DNA from: Hyphomicrobiales bacterium
Lineage (GTDB): Bacteria > Pseudomonadota > Alphaproteobacteria > Rhizobiales > JALURZ01
DNA length: 7,586 nt
Assembly (NCBI GenBank): GCA_027058735.1
Contig: JALURZ010000059.1
Span: forward strand, 2,963-10,548
Direction of reading: 5' to 3'
The notes under the pieces are model-generated. The model was not told the DNA's origin and searched no databases. It saw only the letters and a program-made list of their open reading frames with translations. Positions 1 to 6,036 of this stretch are shown here, piece by piece. The translations under genes were made by a program, and so were the position numbers. Within the stretch, counting starts at the first letter, position 1; each line of letters opens with the position of its first letter.

Positions 1-108
1 CCGGCGCGGCGGTGAAACCGCTTCAACGTGCCGCGTCAACCCGCCTGAACGGGCCGCCGGCCCGCCCGGCGCGGCATTGCTTGCATGTTTTCGCAGCTCC
101 AACGCCAT
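1..108 (-). CDS. tolA: TolA, cell-envelope integrity protein, N-terminal fragment (3' end outside window)
   Basis: The reading frame opens with an ATG at 108, has AGGA five bases upstream as a ribosome binding site, and stays open for 36 codons to the window edge. It begins 27 nt after the tolR stop. TolA normally bridges the inner-membrane TolQR motor and outer-membrane Pal, with a short cytoplasmic tail, one membrane helix, a long helical arm and a C-terminal domain. Only the first residues are visible (MALELRKHASNAAPGG and on). They are rich in Arg, Gly, Pro and Ala and contain no membrane segment yet, so the cytoplasmic tail is longer than the roughly 13 residues of E. coli TolA. The identification rests mainly on position after tolQR. 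A different TonB-like or hypothetical protein cannot be excluded from this fragment. Confidence 0.6.
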   Translation of the reverse strand, partial: MALELRKHASNAAPGGPAARSGGLTRHVEAVSPPRR

Positions 109-135
109 TTTGATCCTGTTTACGGGTCCATGACC

Positions 136-585
136 TCAGGGCTTTTCTTCCAACTGGGTCACCAGTCCGATCCTCTTGAATCCGGCCTCATTGATCGTAC
201 CCATCACCCGCATGACCAATCCGTAGTTGACCCTGCGGTCGCCACGCACGTAAATGCGCTCATTGTACCCGCCTTCCGCGATAGCAAGAAGTTTAGGCAC
301 AAGTTTGTCCAATTCAATAACGGTATCTTGAAGAAATATTTCACCGCGGGTGTTGACGGTGATGGTCAACGGCTCCTTGTCGCCCTGCAGGGGCTTGGCG
401 CTGGACTCCGGCAATTCGATCGGAACGCCGACCGTGAGCAGCGGCGCGGCCACCATGAAAACAATCAGCAGCACCAGCATGACATCGACGAACGGCGTCA
501 TGTTGATTTCGCTCATGGGCGCGAGGCGTCGCCGCCGGCGTCTGCCCTTGGAGCGCACTGGTCGCGACATGCCGCCCGCCGCCAT
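136..585 (-). CDS. tolR: TolR, Tol-Pal proton-channel subunit (ExbD/TolR family)
   Basis: This 149-residue protein fits the usual ExbD/TolR length. The N-terminus is very basic (a run of Arg at residues 15-20, cytoplasmic). One membrane helix at about 31-51 follows the family signature MSEINMTPFVDVMLVLLIVF. Asp34 in that helix is the conserved proton-pathway aspartate (Asp23 in E. coli TolR). The rest, about 52-149, is the periplasmic domain that acts on peptidoglycan and Pal. With TolQ it forms the proton-driven motor that energises TolA. The ATG lies only 2 nt after the tolQ stop, so translation is probably coupled. An in-frame ATG at codon 6 (position 570) is an alternative start, and neither has a strong ribosome binding site. 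Confidence 0.95.
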   Translation of the reverse strand: MAAGGMSRPVRSKGRRRRRRLAPMSEINMTPFVDVMLVLLIVFMVAAPLLTVGVPIELPESSAKPLQGDKEPLTITVNTRGEIFLQDTVIELDKLVPKLLAIAEGGYNERIYVRGDRRVNYGLVMRVMGTINEAGFKRIGLVTQLEEKP

Positions 586-587
586 CG

Positions 588-1301
588 CTAGTTCCGCTCG
601 TCGATCTGGCGCGACAGGATTGCGGAAAATTCATCGGCGAACGTCTCCAGCTTGATCGAAAGTCGCGACAGATCATTGTTGAACTTGTTGTAGAAGATGA
701 CCGCCGGGATAGCCGCCACCAGGCCCAGCGCCGTGGCGAACAGGGCTTCAGCGATGCCCGGCGCGACAACCGCCAGATTGGTGTTCTTGGAAACGGCTAT
801 GGCCTGAAAGCTGCTCATGATGCCCCACACGGTGCCGAACAGCCCGATGAACGGAGCGGTGGCGCCCACGGTCGCCAGAACCAGAAGCCGCTTCTCGAGG
901 CTCATGGTCTCCTTTTGAATGGCGACGTCCATCACCTTTTCCACCCGCAATTGCAAGCCTCCGATGCGCAACTCGCCGCCCTCCTGGCTTCGCCGCCATT
1001 CGCGCATCGCCGCGACAAACAGCGCGGCCATGGAATGATTGGGCCGGTGGCCGATATTGGCATACAGCTCATCCAGCGACTTGCCCGACCAGAACTGCTG
1101 CTCGAACTTCTCCGCGCGGCGCCAGGCGCGCGACAGGGAAAACGTCTTCTCCAGGATAATAGCCCAGCACCACACCGAGGCCAGAAACAATCCCACGATC
1201 ACCGCCTTGACGACAATATGGGCCTGCCAGAACAACGAGATAAAGGAAAGTTCCGACGCCGGAGGGGCGACGCCCGTAGGGAGAAGGTCCAGCGGATTCA
1301 T
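588..1301 (-). CDS. tolQ: TolQ, Tol-Pal motor channel protein (MotA/TolQ/ExbB family)
   Basis: This 237-residue protein matches the length of TolQ. Three membrane segments are visible at about 30-50, 141-165 and 179-203. A large cytoplasmic loop lies between the first and second, and a cytoplasmic tail follows the third. The family core is intact: GLFGTVWGIMSSF in helix 2 and GIAEALFATALGLVAAIPAV in helix 3. Thr157 and Thr190 correspond to the channel-lining threonines of E. coli TolQ (Thr145 and Thr178). TolQ forms the pore with TolR that turns proton flow into movement of TolA, keeping the outer membrane attached during constriction. AGGA lies 10 nt before the ATG. The start codon overlaps the stop of a small upstream frame (ATGA). 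The neighbours tolR and tolA follow directly. Confidence 0.97.
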   Translation of the reverse strand: MNPLDLLPTGVAPPASELSFISLFWQAHIVVKAVIVGLFLASVWCWAIILEKTFSLSRAWRRAEKFEQQFWSGKSLDELYANIGHRPNHSMAALFVAAMREWRRSQEGGELRIGGLQLRVEKVMDVAIQKETMSLEKRLLVLATVGATAPFIGLFGTVWGIMSSFQAIAVSKNTNLAVVAPGIAEALFATALGLVAAIPAVIFYNKFNNDLSRLSIKLETFADEFSAILSRQIDERN

Positions 1302-1408
1302 CGCAACTGTTTCCTGATATTTGCCAGGCCGTGCAGCGGCACCAAAAAGCCGTCTAATTGTGTCAATAGCTGGGCTTCGGCGGCTTCCGGCGCGATGCAG
1401 CGCATCAT
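1298..1408 (-). CDS. possible 36-codon upstream ORF coupled to tolQ
   Basis: An ATG-ATG start at 1408 opens a frame that runs without interruption for 36 codons. It ends at a TGA sharing two bases with the tolQ start codon (ATGA). An in-frame TAA 8 codons upstream fixes ATG as the only plausible start region. The predicted peptide starts MMRCIAPEAAEAQLL and ends with a basic tail (NIRKQLR). It has no membrane segment, and I recognise no family. The tolQ ribosome binding site lies inside it, so its translation could affect tolQ. Against it: the ribosome binding site is poor, and 11 of 36 codons end in A or T, including a cluster (CTA, ACA, CAA, TTA) that is odd for this GC-rich genome and overlaps a TTGACA hexamer. 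It may be a leader peptide or chance. Confidence 0.3.
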   Translation of the reverse strand: MMRCIAPEAAEAQLLTQLDGFLVPLHGLANIRKQLR

Positions 1409-1421
1409 GTCCGTGCTTTCG

Positions 1422-1436
1422 TTAGCGATGTCTTAA
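1422..1436. promoter_or_regulatory. candidate CtrA box upstream of tolQ
   Basis: TTAG-N7-TTAA on the plus strand reads TTAA-N7-CTAA on the minus strand. It matches 7 of 8 fixed bases of the alphaproteobacterial cell-cycle regulator CtrA consensus TTAA-N7-TTAA. It lies in the ybgC-tolQ spacer, about 121-135 nt before the tolQ start codon, where a promoter could sit. TTAA is scarce in such GC-rich DNA, which makes the match less likely by chance, but a single site with no mapped promoter is weak evidence. A TTGACA hexamer occurs downstream at 1366-1361 (minus), but I see no good -10 hexamer at normal spacing. Confidence 0.3.
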
Positions 1437-1450
1437 CGCCGCCGGCGCCG

Positions 1451-1930
1451 CTACTCAAGCGAACAGACGCGCCGCAAGCATTCGCGCACACGTTCTGGGA
1501 TACGCCTGGGTTTGCCGGTCTGGTCGACCACGGCGACGCTGACCGCCATGCGGACCAGATCCTGGCCCGATCTGGAAACGCACTGATCGAGTTCCAGCTT
1601 TGCCCCGCCGAGGCGCAGAAACCGGGTTCGCACATCCAGCACATCGTCGATGCGCGCCGGCTTGAAAAAATCGATCTCCATGCGCGCGACGACGAAACTC
1701 AACGGTTCGCCGCTTTCCTGACCCGCCAGCAGCAAGGAGTGGTGGATGCCGGCAAGGCGCAAAAAATCCGACCGGCCGCGCTCGCAGAATTTCAGATAGT
1801 CGGCATGATAGACGACACCGGAAAAATCGGTATTCTCGAAATAGACCCGGACCGGCAGAAGATGCCCGCCATCGGTGATCCGCCCGGCCAGATCGGGCCA
1901 GTTGCCCAGGACGGACGGGTCTTCAACCAT
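1451..1930 (-). CDS. ybgC: YbgC-family acyl-CoA thioesterase (4-hydroxybenzoyl-CoA thioesterase-like hotdog fold)
   Basis: This is a single hotdog-fold thioesterase of the YbgC/FadM type, which hydrolyses acyl-CoA in the cytoplasm and is usually found at the head of tol-pal operons. The signature RVYFENTDFSGVVYHADYLK at residues 28-47 carries Asp35 (equivalent to catalytic Asp18 of E. coli YbgC) and the following His42. A second conserved strand (MEIDFFKPARIDD, 84-96) matches the family. I chose the ATG at 1930 (159 aa) because GGAG sits 6 nt before it. A TTG at 1942 is in frame but less likely. The start lies inside the last codons of ruvB with an 8-nt overlap, so the gene is probably translated from the ruv transcript. 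About 20 extra N-terminal residues precede the domain compared with E. coli. The physiological substrate in this organism is unknown. Confidence 0.92.
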   Translation of the reverse strand: MVEDPSVLGNWPDLAGRITDGGHLLPVRVYFENTDFSGVVYHADYLKFCERGRSDFLRLAGIHHSLLLAGQESGEPLSFVVARMEIDFFKPARIDDVLDVRTRFLRLGGAKLELDQCVSRSGQDLVRMAVSVAVVDQTGKPRRIPERVRECLRRVCSLE

Positions 1931-2975
1931 TCCCGTCTCCAAAGAAATCGCCCTGCGGGCGGGTGGCCGTTTCCGGCGGCGTCAGCCCCAGATGGGCATA
2001 GGCGGCAGACGCCAGCATCCGCCCGCGCGGGGTGCGCTGCACGAAGCCCTGCTGGATCAGATAGGGCTCGATGATCTCCTCGATCGCGTCGCGCGGTTCG
2101 CTCAAGGCCGCCGCGATCGTTTCGATGCCGACCGGCCCGCCGGTGAATTTCACCGCGATGCATTCCATATAGCGGTGATCCAGCGCGTCGAGACCGGCGG
2201 CGTCCACCTCAAGCTTCGCCAACCCGGCATCCGCGACACGGCGGGTGATGCGCGCATCGCCCGAGACCGCGGCAAAATCGCGCACCCGGCGCAACAGCCG
2301 CCCGGCGATCCTTGGCGTGCCGCGCGAGCGCATGGCGATTTCACGCGCGCCCTCATCATCCATGACGACCCCCAGCACGCGCGCGCCGCGCGAAACAATT
2401 TCCAGCAATTCCTCATCGCTGTAAAAATCGAGCCGCACCGGAATGCCGAACCGGTCGCGCAGCGGCGTGGTCAGCAGCCCTGAGCGGGTCGTGGCGCCCA
2501 CCAGGGTGAACGGCGCCAGATCGATCCTGACCGACCGCGCCGCCGGGCCTTCGCCGATAATCAGATCAAGCTGGCAGTCTTCCATCGCCGGATAGAGAAT
2601 TTCCTCCACCGCCGGGTTGAGCCGGTGAATTTCATCGATGAACAACACATCGCGGGGCTCCAGGTTGGTGAGCAGGGCGGCGAGATCGCCCGCCTTGGCG
2701 ATGACCGGTCCCGATGTGGCGCGAAAACCGACCCCCAGCTCACGCGCGACAATCTGCGCCAGCGTCGTCTTGCCAAGACCGGGCGGCCCGGCGAACAGCA
2801 CGTGGTCGAGCGCCTCGCCGCGGGCGCGCGCAGCCTCGACAAAGACCCGCAGATTGGCCCGCATCCGCGCCTGGCCGACAAACTCATCGAGCGTTTCAGG
2901 GCGCAGCGAGCGTTCGCCCGCCTCGCCCGCCTCGCCGGCCTGAATGGCGGCACCAAGCATGCGCTCATCGTTCAT
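1923..2975 (-). CDS. ruvB: RuvB, Holliday junction branch-migration ATPase
   Basis: This 350-residue AAA+ protein is of normal RuvB length. Walker A (GPPGLGKTT) is at 63-71 and Walker B (LFIDEIH) at 111-117. The sensor-1 region GATTR is at 160-164, the arginine-finger region TTPLRDRFG at 169-177 (Arg173), and the sensor-2 arginine region GTPRIAGRLLRR at 219-230. The C-terminal winged helix (EPYLIQQGFVQRTPRGR, 303-319) binds DNA. Hexamers of RuvB pump DNA through the RuvA-bound four-way junction using ATP. The ATG at 2975 has AGGTGA 7 nt upstream and begins 25 nt after the ruvA stop. The far N-terminus is short and contains a GEAGEAGE repeat. All key residues are present, so it should be active. 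Confidence 0.98.
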   Translation of the reverse strand: MNDERMLGAAIQAGEAGEAGERSLRPETLDEFVGQARMRANLRVFVEAARARGEALDHVLFAGPPGLGKTTLAQIVARELGVGFRATSGPVIAKAGDLAALLTNLEPRDVLFIDEIHRLNPAVEEILYPAMEDCQLDLIIGEGPAARSVRIDLAPFTLVGATTRSGLLTTPLRDRFGIPVRLDFYSDEELLEIVSRGARVLGVVMDDEGAREIAMRSRGTPRIAGRLLRRVRDFAAVSGDARITRRVADAGLAKLEVDAAGLDALDHRYMECIAVKFTGGPVGIETIAAALSEPRDAIEEIIEPYLIQQGFVQRTPRGRMLASAAYAHLGLTPPETATRPQGDFFGDGNG

Positions 2976-3000
2976 GGCGGGCTCACCTGATCGCAGACAG

Positions 3001-3612
3001 TCATCGCGCCAGTTCCTTCAGTCCGCGCCGGATCAGTTCAGCGGTATCGGCCGCCTCGCCGCCATCGCGCAGGGCGGCCACGACCGCCCCGTTGGCCTGG
3101 GCGGGCGCATAGCCAAGATTGACCAGCGCGGAGACCGCATCGCCCGCCGTGCCGCGCGCACCGGCCTGCCTATCGCTTACCAGTGATACGGGCGCATCAC
3201 CAGCCGCAAGAGCTGAAACCTTGTCTTTCAGCTCATTGATTATGCGCTGCGCGACCTTGGGGCCAACACCCGGCGCGCGCGCAACCTGCGCCTTGTCGCG
3301 CAACGCGATGGCGCCCGCCAGATCGTCCGGCGCAAGCGTTCCCAGAATGGCCAGCGCCACCTTGGTGCCGACCCCCTGAACCGCCAGCAACAGGCGAAAC
3401 CAGTCGCGCTCGACATCGCCATCGAAACCGAACAGGCGGATCTGGTCTTCGCGCACATAGGTCTCGATCGCCAGCGTCACCGGCTCGCCGATGGCCGGCA
3501 GCGCGCCCAGGGTGCGGCTGGAACACTGTACGTGATAGCCGACGCCCTGCACATCGATCACCGCCCAGTCCTCGCCGGTCGAGTCGAGAACGCCTTTGAG
3601 CTTGCCGATCAT
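3001..3612 (-). CDS. ruvA: RuvA, Holliday junction recognition protein
   Basis: This 203-residue protein starts with the family hallmark MIGKLKG. Domain I (about 1-64) is the OB fold. Glu55 and Asp56 correspond in position to the acidic-pin residues of E. coli RuvA that separate the strands at the crossover. Domain II (about 65-140) has two helix-hairpin-helix motifs, LLAVQGVGTKVALAIL (75-90) and ARAPGVGPKVAQRII (111-125), which grip the DNA backbone. Domain III (about 153-203) is the small helical bundle that contacts RuvB (ALVNLGYAPAQA; AELIRRGLKELAR). A longer open frame extends upstream inside ruvC, but the ATG at 3612 gives the canonical N-terminus. It overlaps the ruvC stop (ATGA), which suggests translational coupling. 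Confidence 0.98.
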   Translation of the reverse strand: MIGKLKGVLDSTGEDWAVIDVQGVGYHVQCSSRTLGALPAIGEPVTLAIETYVREDQIRLFGFDGDVERDWFRLLLAVQGVGTKVALAILGTLAPDDLAGAIALRDKAQVARAPGVGPKVAQRIINELKDKVSALAAGDAPVSLVSDRQAGARGTAGDAVSALVNLGYAPAQANGAVVAALRDGGEAADTAELIRRGLKELAR

Positions 3613-4130
3613 GGGATATCTGCTGTCTGGAGTGTGCGAAGGGCGGTGGAAACCCGGTGGTGGGCGTGGGTGATGGCGATGGCCAGCGCATCGGCGGCGT
3701 CGTTGCAGCCCGGGTTGGCGCGCGGCAGCAATATGGCGATCATGGCGCGGATCTGGCGCTTGTCGCCATGGCCGGCGCCGACCACCGATTTCTTGACCAG
3801 ATTGGGGGCGTATTCGGCCACGGAGAGCCCGGCGGCGGCGGGCGCGAACAGGGCCATGGCGCGCGCCTGGCCGAGTTTCAGCGTGGCGGCGGCGTTGCGG
3901 TTGACGAAGGTTTTTTCGACCGCGGCCTCCTGCGGGCGCCATTCGGCAAGCACGCGCGCAAGCCCGCCATGCAGTTGCATCAGGCGCTGAGCCAGAGGAT
4001 CGTTCGCTTGCGTCGTCACCGCCCCGCTGGCGAGCGCGGCAAGCCGGCTGCCATGCGCCTCGATGACCCCCCATCCGGTGCGGCGCAGCCCCGGATCAAT
4101 ACCGATTATGCGAATCACCTGGTCTGACAT
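3609..4130 (-). CDS. ruvC: RuvC, Holliday junction resolvase (endonuclease)
   Basis: This 173-residue RNase H-fold nuclease is of normal RuvC length. The acidic active site is complete: Asp12 in IIGIDPGLRRTGWG, Glu72 in AAVEKTFVN, and Asp144 and Asp147 in NDAADALAIAITH. These correspond to Asp7, Glu66, Asp138 and Asp141 of E. coli RuvC. The conserved KLGQARA segment is at 85-91. It cuts symmetric strands of four-way junctions as a dimer, working with RuvAB. I chose the ATG at 4130 (MSDQVIRIIGID) because the in-frame ATG at 4187 adds an Arg-rich stretch unlike the family. The bases before it (TTAGGC) are a poor ribosome binding site, which fits a leaderless transcript from the promoter-like sequence just upstream. 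It overlaps ruvA by 4 nt. Confidence 0.97.
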   Translation of the reverse strand: MSDQVIRIIGIDPGLRRTGWGVIEAHGSRLAALASGAVTTQANDPLAQRLMQLHGGLARVLAEWRPQEAAVEKTFVNRNAAATLKLGQARAMALFAPAAAGLSVAEYAPNLVKKSVVGAGHGDKRQIRAMIAILLPRANPGCNDAADALAIAITHAHHRVSTALRTLQTADIP

Positions 4131-4136
4131 GCCTAA

Positions 4137-4165
4137 CCGATAGCACCGCCGCGCGCCGTGACCAA
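4137..4165 (-). promoter_or_regulatory. candidate promoter of ruvCAB, possibly giving a leaderless mRNA
   Basis: On the minus strand TTGGTC (4165-4160) is followed after exactly 17 nt by TATCGG (4142-4137). The second hexamer is preceded by TGC, as in an extended -10 element. Expected initiation 6-7 nt after the -10 falls on or next to the A of the ruvC ATG at 4130. Each hexamer matches the sigma-70 consensus only in part, so this is an inference from spacing and position. The same 255-nt gap (4131-4385) has no clear intrinsic terminator for yebC. Confidence 0.35.
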
Positions 4166-4180
4166 AGCGAAACCCACGCG

Positions 4181-4199
4181 CGCGCATTGCAATTGCGCG
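4181..4199. repeat. 19-bp inverted repeat in the yebC-ruvC gap
   Basis: The arms CGCGCA (4181-4186) and TGCGCG (4194-4199) flank a 7-nt centre that itself contains the palindrome TTGCAA. The repeat lies about 16 bp upstream of the candidate ruvC -35 hexamer, a position where an activator or repressor could bind. I recognise no known operator; it is not the alphaproteobacterial LexA pattern. Alternating GC tracts make chance symmetry fairly likely here. Confidence 0.25.
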
Positions 4200-4385
4200 G
4201 TCCGGCAGCAGATGATACGGGGGCCCGCCCGGCTTCGCCGCATCGAGGAGACCGTTGCATGCACGCCCTGTTGTTCAGGAAAATACCGATCACGCCCCGG
4301 GGCTCGCCGCCTGCACAAAAACGCGCCGATTGTCTGGAACAGTGAGCCGGGACCGGCCGCGAGGGGAGGCGAAAAATCCGCGCCA

Positions 4386-5135
4386 TCACGCCGCCGTCAG
4401 CCTGGCGAGCACCTCGTCTGAAACCTCGAAGCTGGAATAGACATTCTGCACATCGTCGTCGTCTTCCAGCGCATCGATCATTTTCAGGAACGTCGCCGCC
4501 CTGTCTTCATCGAGCGGCGTGGTGGTCTGCGGTTTCCACACCGCAGCGACGCCGTCGGGTTCGCCCAGAGAAGCGGTGAGCGCGCCGGACACGGCACCGA
4601 GGTCCTCGAACGCGCAGACAACCACATGGCCCGACCCGTCGGACACCACATCCTGCGCGCCGGCCTCGATGGCCGCATCGAGAATTTTTTCCTCATCCCC
4701 CGTTTCCGGCGGATAGGTGATTTCGCCGACCCGCTCGAACAGGAACGCCACCGACCCGGTTTCCCCCAGATTGCCGCCATATTTGGCCAGGATCGAGCGC
4801 ACCGAGCTTGCGGTGCGGTTGCGGTTGTCGCTCAGTGCCTCGATGATGACCGCGACCCCGGCGGGGCCATAGCCCTCATAGCGGATTTCCTCATAGGCGT
4901 CCGCATCGCCGGCCTCGGACTTCTTGATGGCGCGTTCGATATTGTCTTTGGGCATCGACTGGGCGCGGGCGTTCTGAATGGCGAGCCGCAGCCGCGGATT
5001 GGCGTCCGGGTCCGGACCGCCGGTCTTGGCGGCGACGGTCACTTCCTTGGCAAGCTTGGAGAACAGTTTGGAGCGCTTGGCGTCCTGGCGCCCCTTGCGG
5101 TGCATGATGTTCTTGAACTGGGAATGGCCGGCCAT
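4386..5135 (-). CDS. yebC: YebC/PmpR/TACO1-family protein
   Basis: This 249-residue protein is typical in length and sequence. It opens with the family signature MAGHSQFKNIMHRKGRQDAK and continues with KLFSKLAKEVTVAAK, NPRLRLAIQNARAQSMPKDN and YEGYGPAGVAVIIEALSDNR. The C-terminal half carries the conserved TGSVAFLFER segment and an acidic stretch (ALEDDDDVQNVYSSFE). The family was annotated as transcriptional regulators (PmpR in Pseudomonas), while work on TACO1 and related bacterial proteins points to a role in translation. The sequence alone does not decide between them. The ATG at 5135 is chosen because the signature starts there and GGAG sits 8 nt upstream; a longer frame up to 5297 overlaps the previous gene. 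yebC next to ruvC is a widespread arrangement. Confidence 0.96.
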   Translation of the reverse strand: MAGHSQFKNIMHRKGRQDAKRSKLFSKLAKEVTVAAKTGGPDPDANPRLRLAIQNARAQSMPKDNIERAIKKSEAGDADAYEEIRYEGYGPAGVAVIIEALSDNRNRTASSVRSILAKYGGNLGETGSVAFLFERVGEITYPPETGDEEKILDAAIEAGAQDVVSDGSGHVVVCAFEDLGAVSGALTASLGEPDGVAAVWKPQTTTPLDEDRAATFLKMIDALEDDDDVQNVYSSFEVSDEVLARLTAA

Positions 5136-5180
5136 GGCAAAGGCTCCACCGGATGGTTCGGAAAATCGGGATACATGACC

Positions 5181-5186
5181 GTTATA
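5181..5186 (-). promoter_or_regulatory. possible -10 element of a yebC promoter
   Basis: In the 85-nt spacer before yebC the minus strand carries TATAAC, a 5-of-6 match to the sigma-70 -10 hexamer and AT-rich against its surroundings. The sequence 17 nt upstream (TGGATT) is only a 3-of-6 match to the -35 consensus. If used, transcription would start about 40 nt before the yebC ATG. This is suggestive only; yebC may simply be read through from the gene upstream. Confidence 0.3.
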
Positions 5187-5220
5187 GGCGCACAGGCCCG
5201 CGAAATCCATAGTTGGCGCG

Positions 5221-6036
5221 CTAGAAACCCGGCATCGCCGGCTCCAGCAGGCCGCCTGAGCGGATGGGGGCGATACGCCGGGCAAGCCCGGTCGCATCGT
5301 CGGTTTCGACCAGCACGCCGCTCAGGCTCGCCTCCCCGCCCGCCGGGGCGAAACGGCCGGTGGGCACCTTGCGCAGGAACCGGGTCAGCGGTTCGTCTTT
5401 CTCCATGCCGAGCACCGAATCATAGTCGCCGCACATGCCGATATCGCTGATATAGGCGGTGCCGCCGCTCAGAATGCGGTGATCGGATGTGGGCACATGG
5501 GTGTGGGTGCCGACCTGCAGGCTGGCGCGCCCGTCGACGAAAAAGCCCATGGCCTGTTTTTCCGAGGTCGCCTCGGCGTGCATATCGACGATGATCGCGT
5601 CCGCGTCGCGCCCCAGGGCGCAGGCGCCCAGCTCCCGCTCGATCGCCGCGAACGGGTCGTCCAGCGCATCCATGAAAACCCGGCCCATCACATTGACGAC
5701 CAGCACCCGCGCGCCGTTGGCCGCATCGAAAAGGCCGGCCCCCCGGCCCGGCGTTCCGGCGGGAAAATTGGCCGGGCGCAACAGCCGCGCTTCGCGTTCG
5801 ATGAAGACCAGCGCCTCGCGCTGGTCCCAGACGTGATTGCCGGTGGTCACGACATCCGCGCCCGCATCGCGCAATTCGGCGAAGGTTGCCTCGGTAATGC
5901 CGAAGCCGCCGGCGGCATTCTCGCCATTGACGACAACAAAGTCGGCCTTCAGCCGCTCGCGCAGGCCCACAAGCCGGCTCTTGAGCGCCGTGCGCCCGGC
6001 GCGCCCGACAACATCCCCCAGAACCAGAATACGCAT
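5221..6036 (-). CDS. ymdB: YmdB-family metallophosphoesterase (TIGR00282 type)
   Basis: This 271-residue protein is the dinuclear-metal phosphoesterase known in Bacillus subtilis as YmdB, which hydrolyses 2',3'-cyclic nucleotides. It is unrelated to the E. coli macrodomain protein of the same name. Predicted metal ligands are all present: Asp8 (ILVLGDVVGRAGR), Glu39 and Asn40 (VVNGENAAGG), Asn67 with neighbouring His68 (TTGNHVWD), His153 (DMHAEATSEK), and His178 and His180 (GTHTHVPT). The C-terminal SDIGMCGDYDSVLGM segment is also typical. I chose the ATG at 6036 because a strong GAGGAG lies 5 nt before it and the core fold starts there. It shares one base with the ygfA stop (TGATG), so the two are almost certainly translated together. 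The true substrate in this organism is not known. Confidence 0.93.
   Translation of the reverse strand: MRILVLGDVVGRAGRTALKSRLVGLRERLKADFVVVNGENAAGGFGITEATFAELRDAGADVVTTGNHVWDQREALVFIEREARLLRPANFPAGTPGRGAGLFDAANGARVLVVNVMGRVFMDALDDPFAAIERELGACALGRDADAIIVDMHAEATSEKQAMGFFVDGRASLQVGTHTHVPTSDHRILSGGTAYISDIGMCGDYDSVLGMEKDEPLTRFLRKVPTGRFAPAGGEASLSGVLVETDDATGLARRIAPIRSGGLLEPAMPGF

Noticed and set aside
1875..2483. Plus-strand frame of 202 codons opposite ruvB and ybgC
   Set aside because: It is a shadow of ruvB, rich in Arg, Ala and Gln with no recognisable motif; ruvB on the other strand is certain.
3613..4074. Upstream extension of the ruvA reading frame through ruvC (357 codons in total)
   Set aside because: RuvA proteins start at MIGKLKG. 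The extension is out-of-frame ruvC sequence of low-complexity Arg/Ala/Pro/His type.
4294..4303. Perfect 10-bp palindrome GCCCCGGGGC in the yebC-ruvC gap, considered as a terminator
   Set aside because: It has no loop and no T run on either side, and GC-only palindromes of this size are expected by chance here.
4096..4386. Minus-strand frame of about 96 codons starting on the yebC stop (TGATG) and running into ruvC
   Set aside because: Its composition is unnatural (scattered Cys, Arg and Ser, no hydrophobic core), it has no family resemblance, and it overlaps the start of ruvC by 35 nt in another frame. Long chance frames are common in DNA this GC-rich.
4322..4388. Intrinsic terminator after yebC (T runs at about 4377-4373 and 4321-4317 on the minus strand)
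   Set aside because: Neither T run is preceded by a convincing hairpin; the best stem is only GGCG/CGCC with a 9-nt loop containing the T run itself.
5136..5297. 54-codon N-terminal extension of yebC
   Set aside because: The YebC family starts at MAGHSQFKNI, a good ribosome binding site precedes that ATG, and the extension overlaps the end of the YmdB gene.
4626..5450. Plus-strand frame of 274 codons opposite yebC and the YmdB gene
   Set aside because: It lies antisense to two clearly conserved genes and spans their boundary. Its sequence mirrors the codon structure of the real genes and shows no domain.
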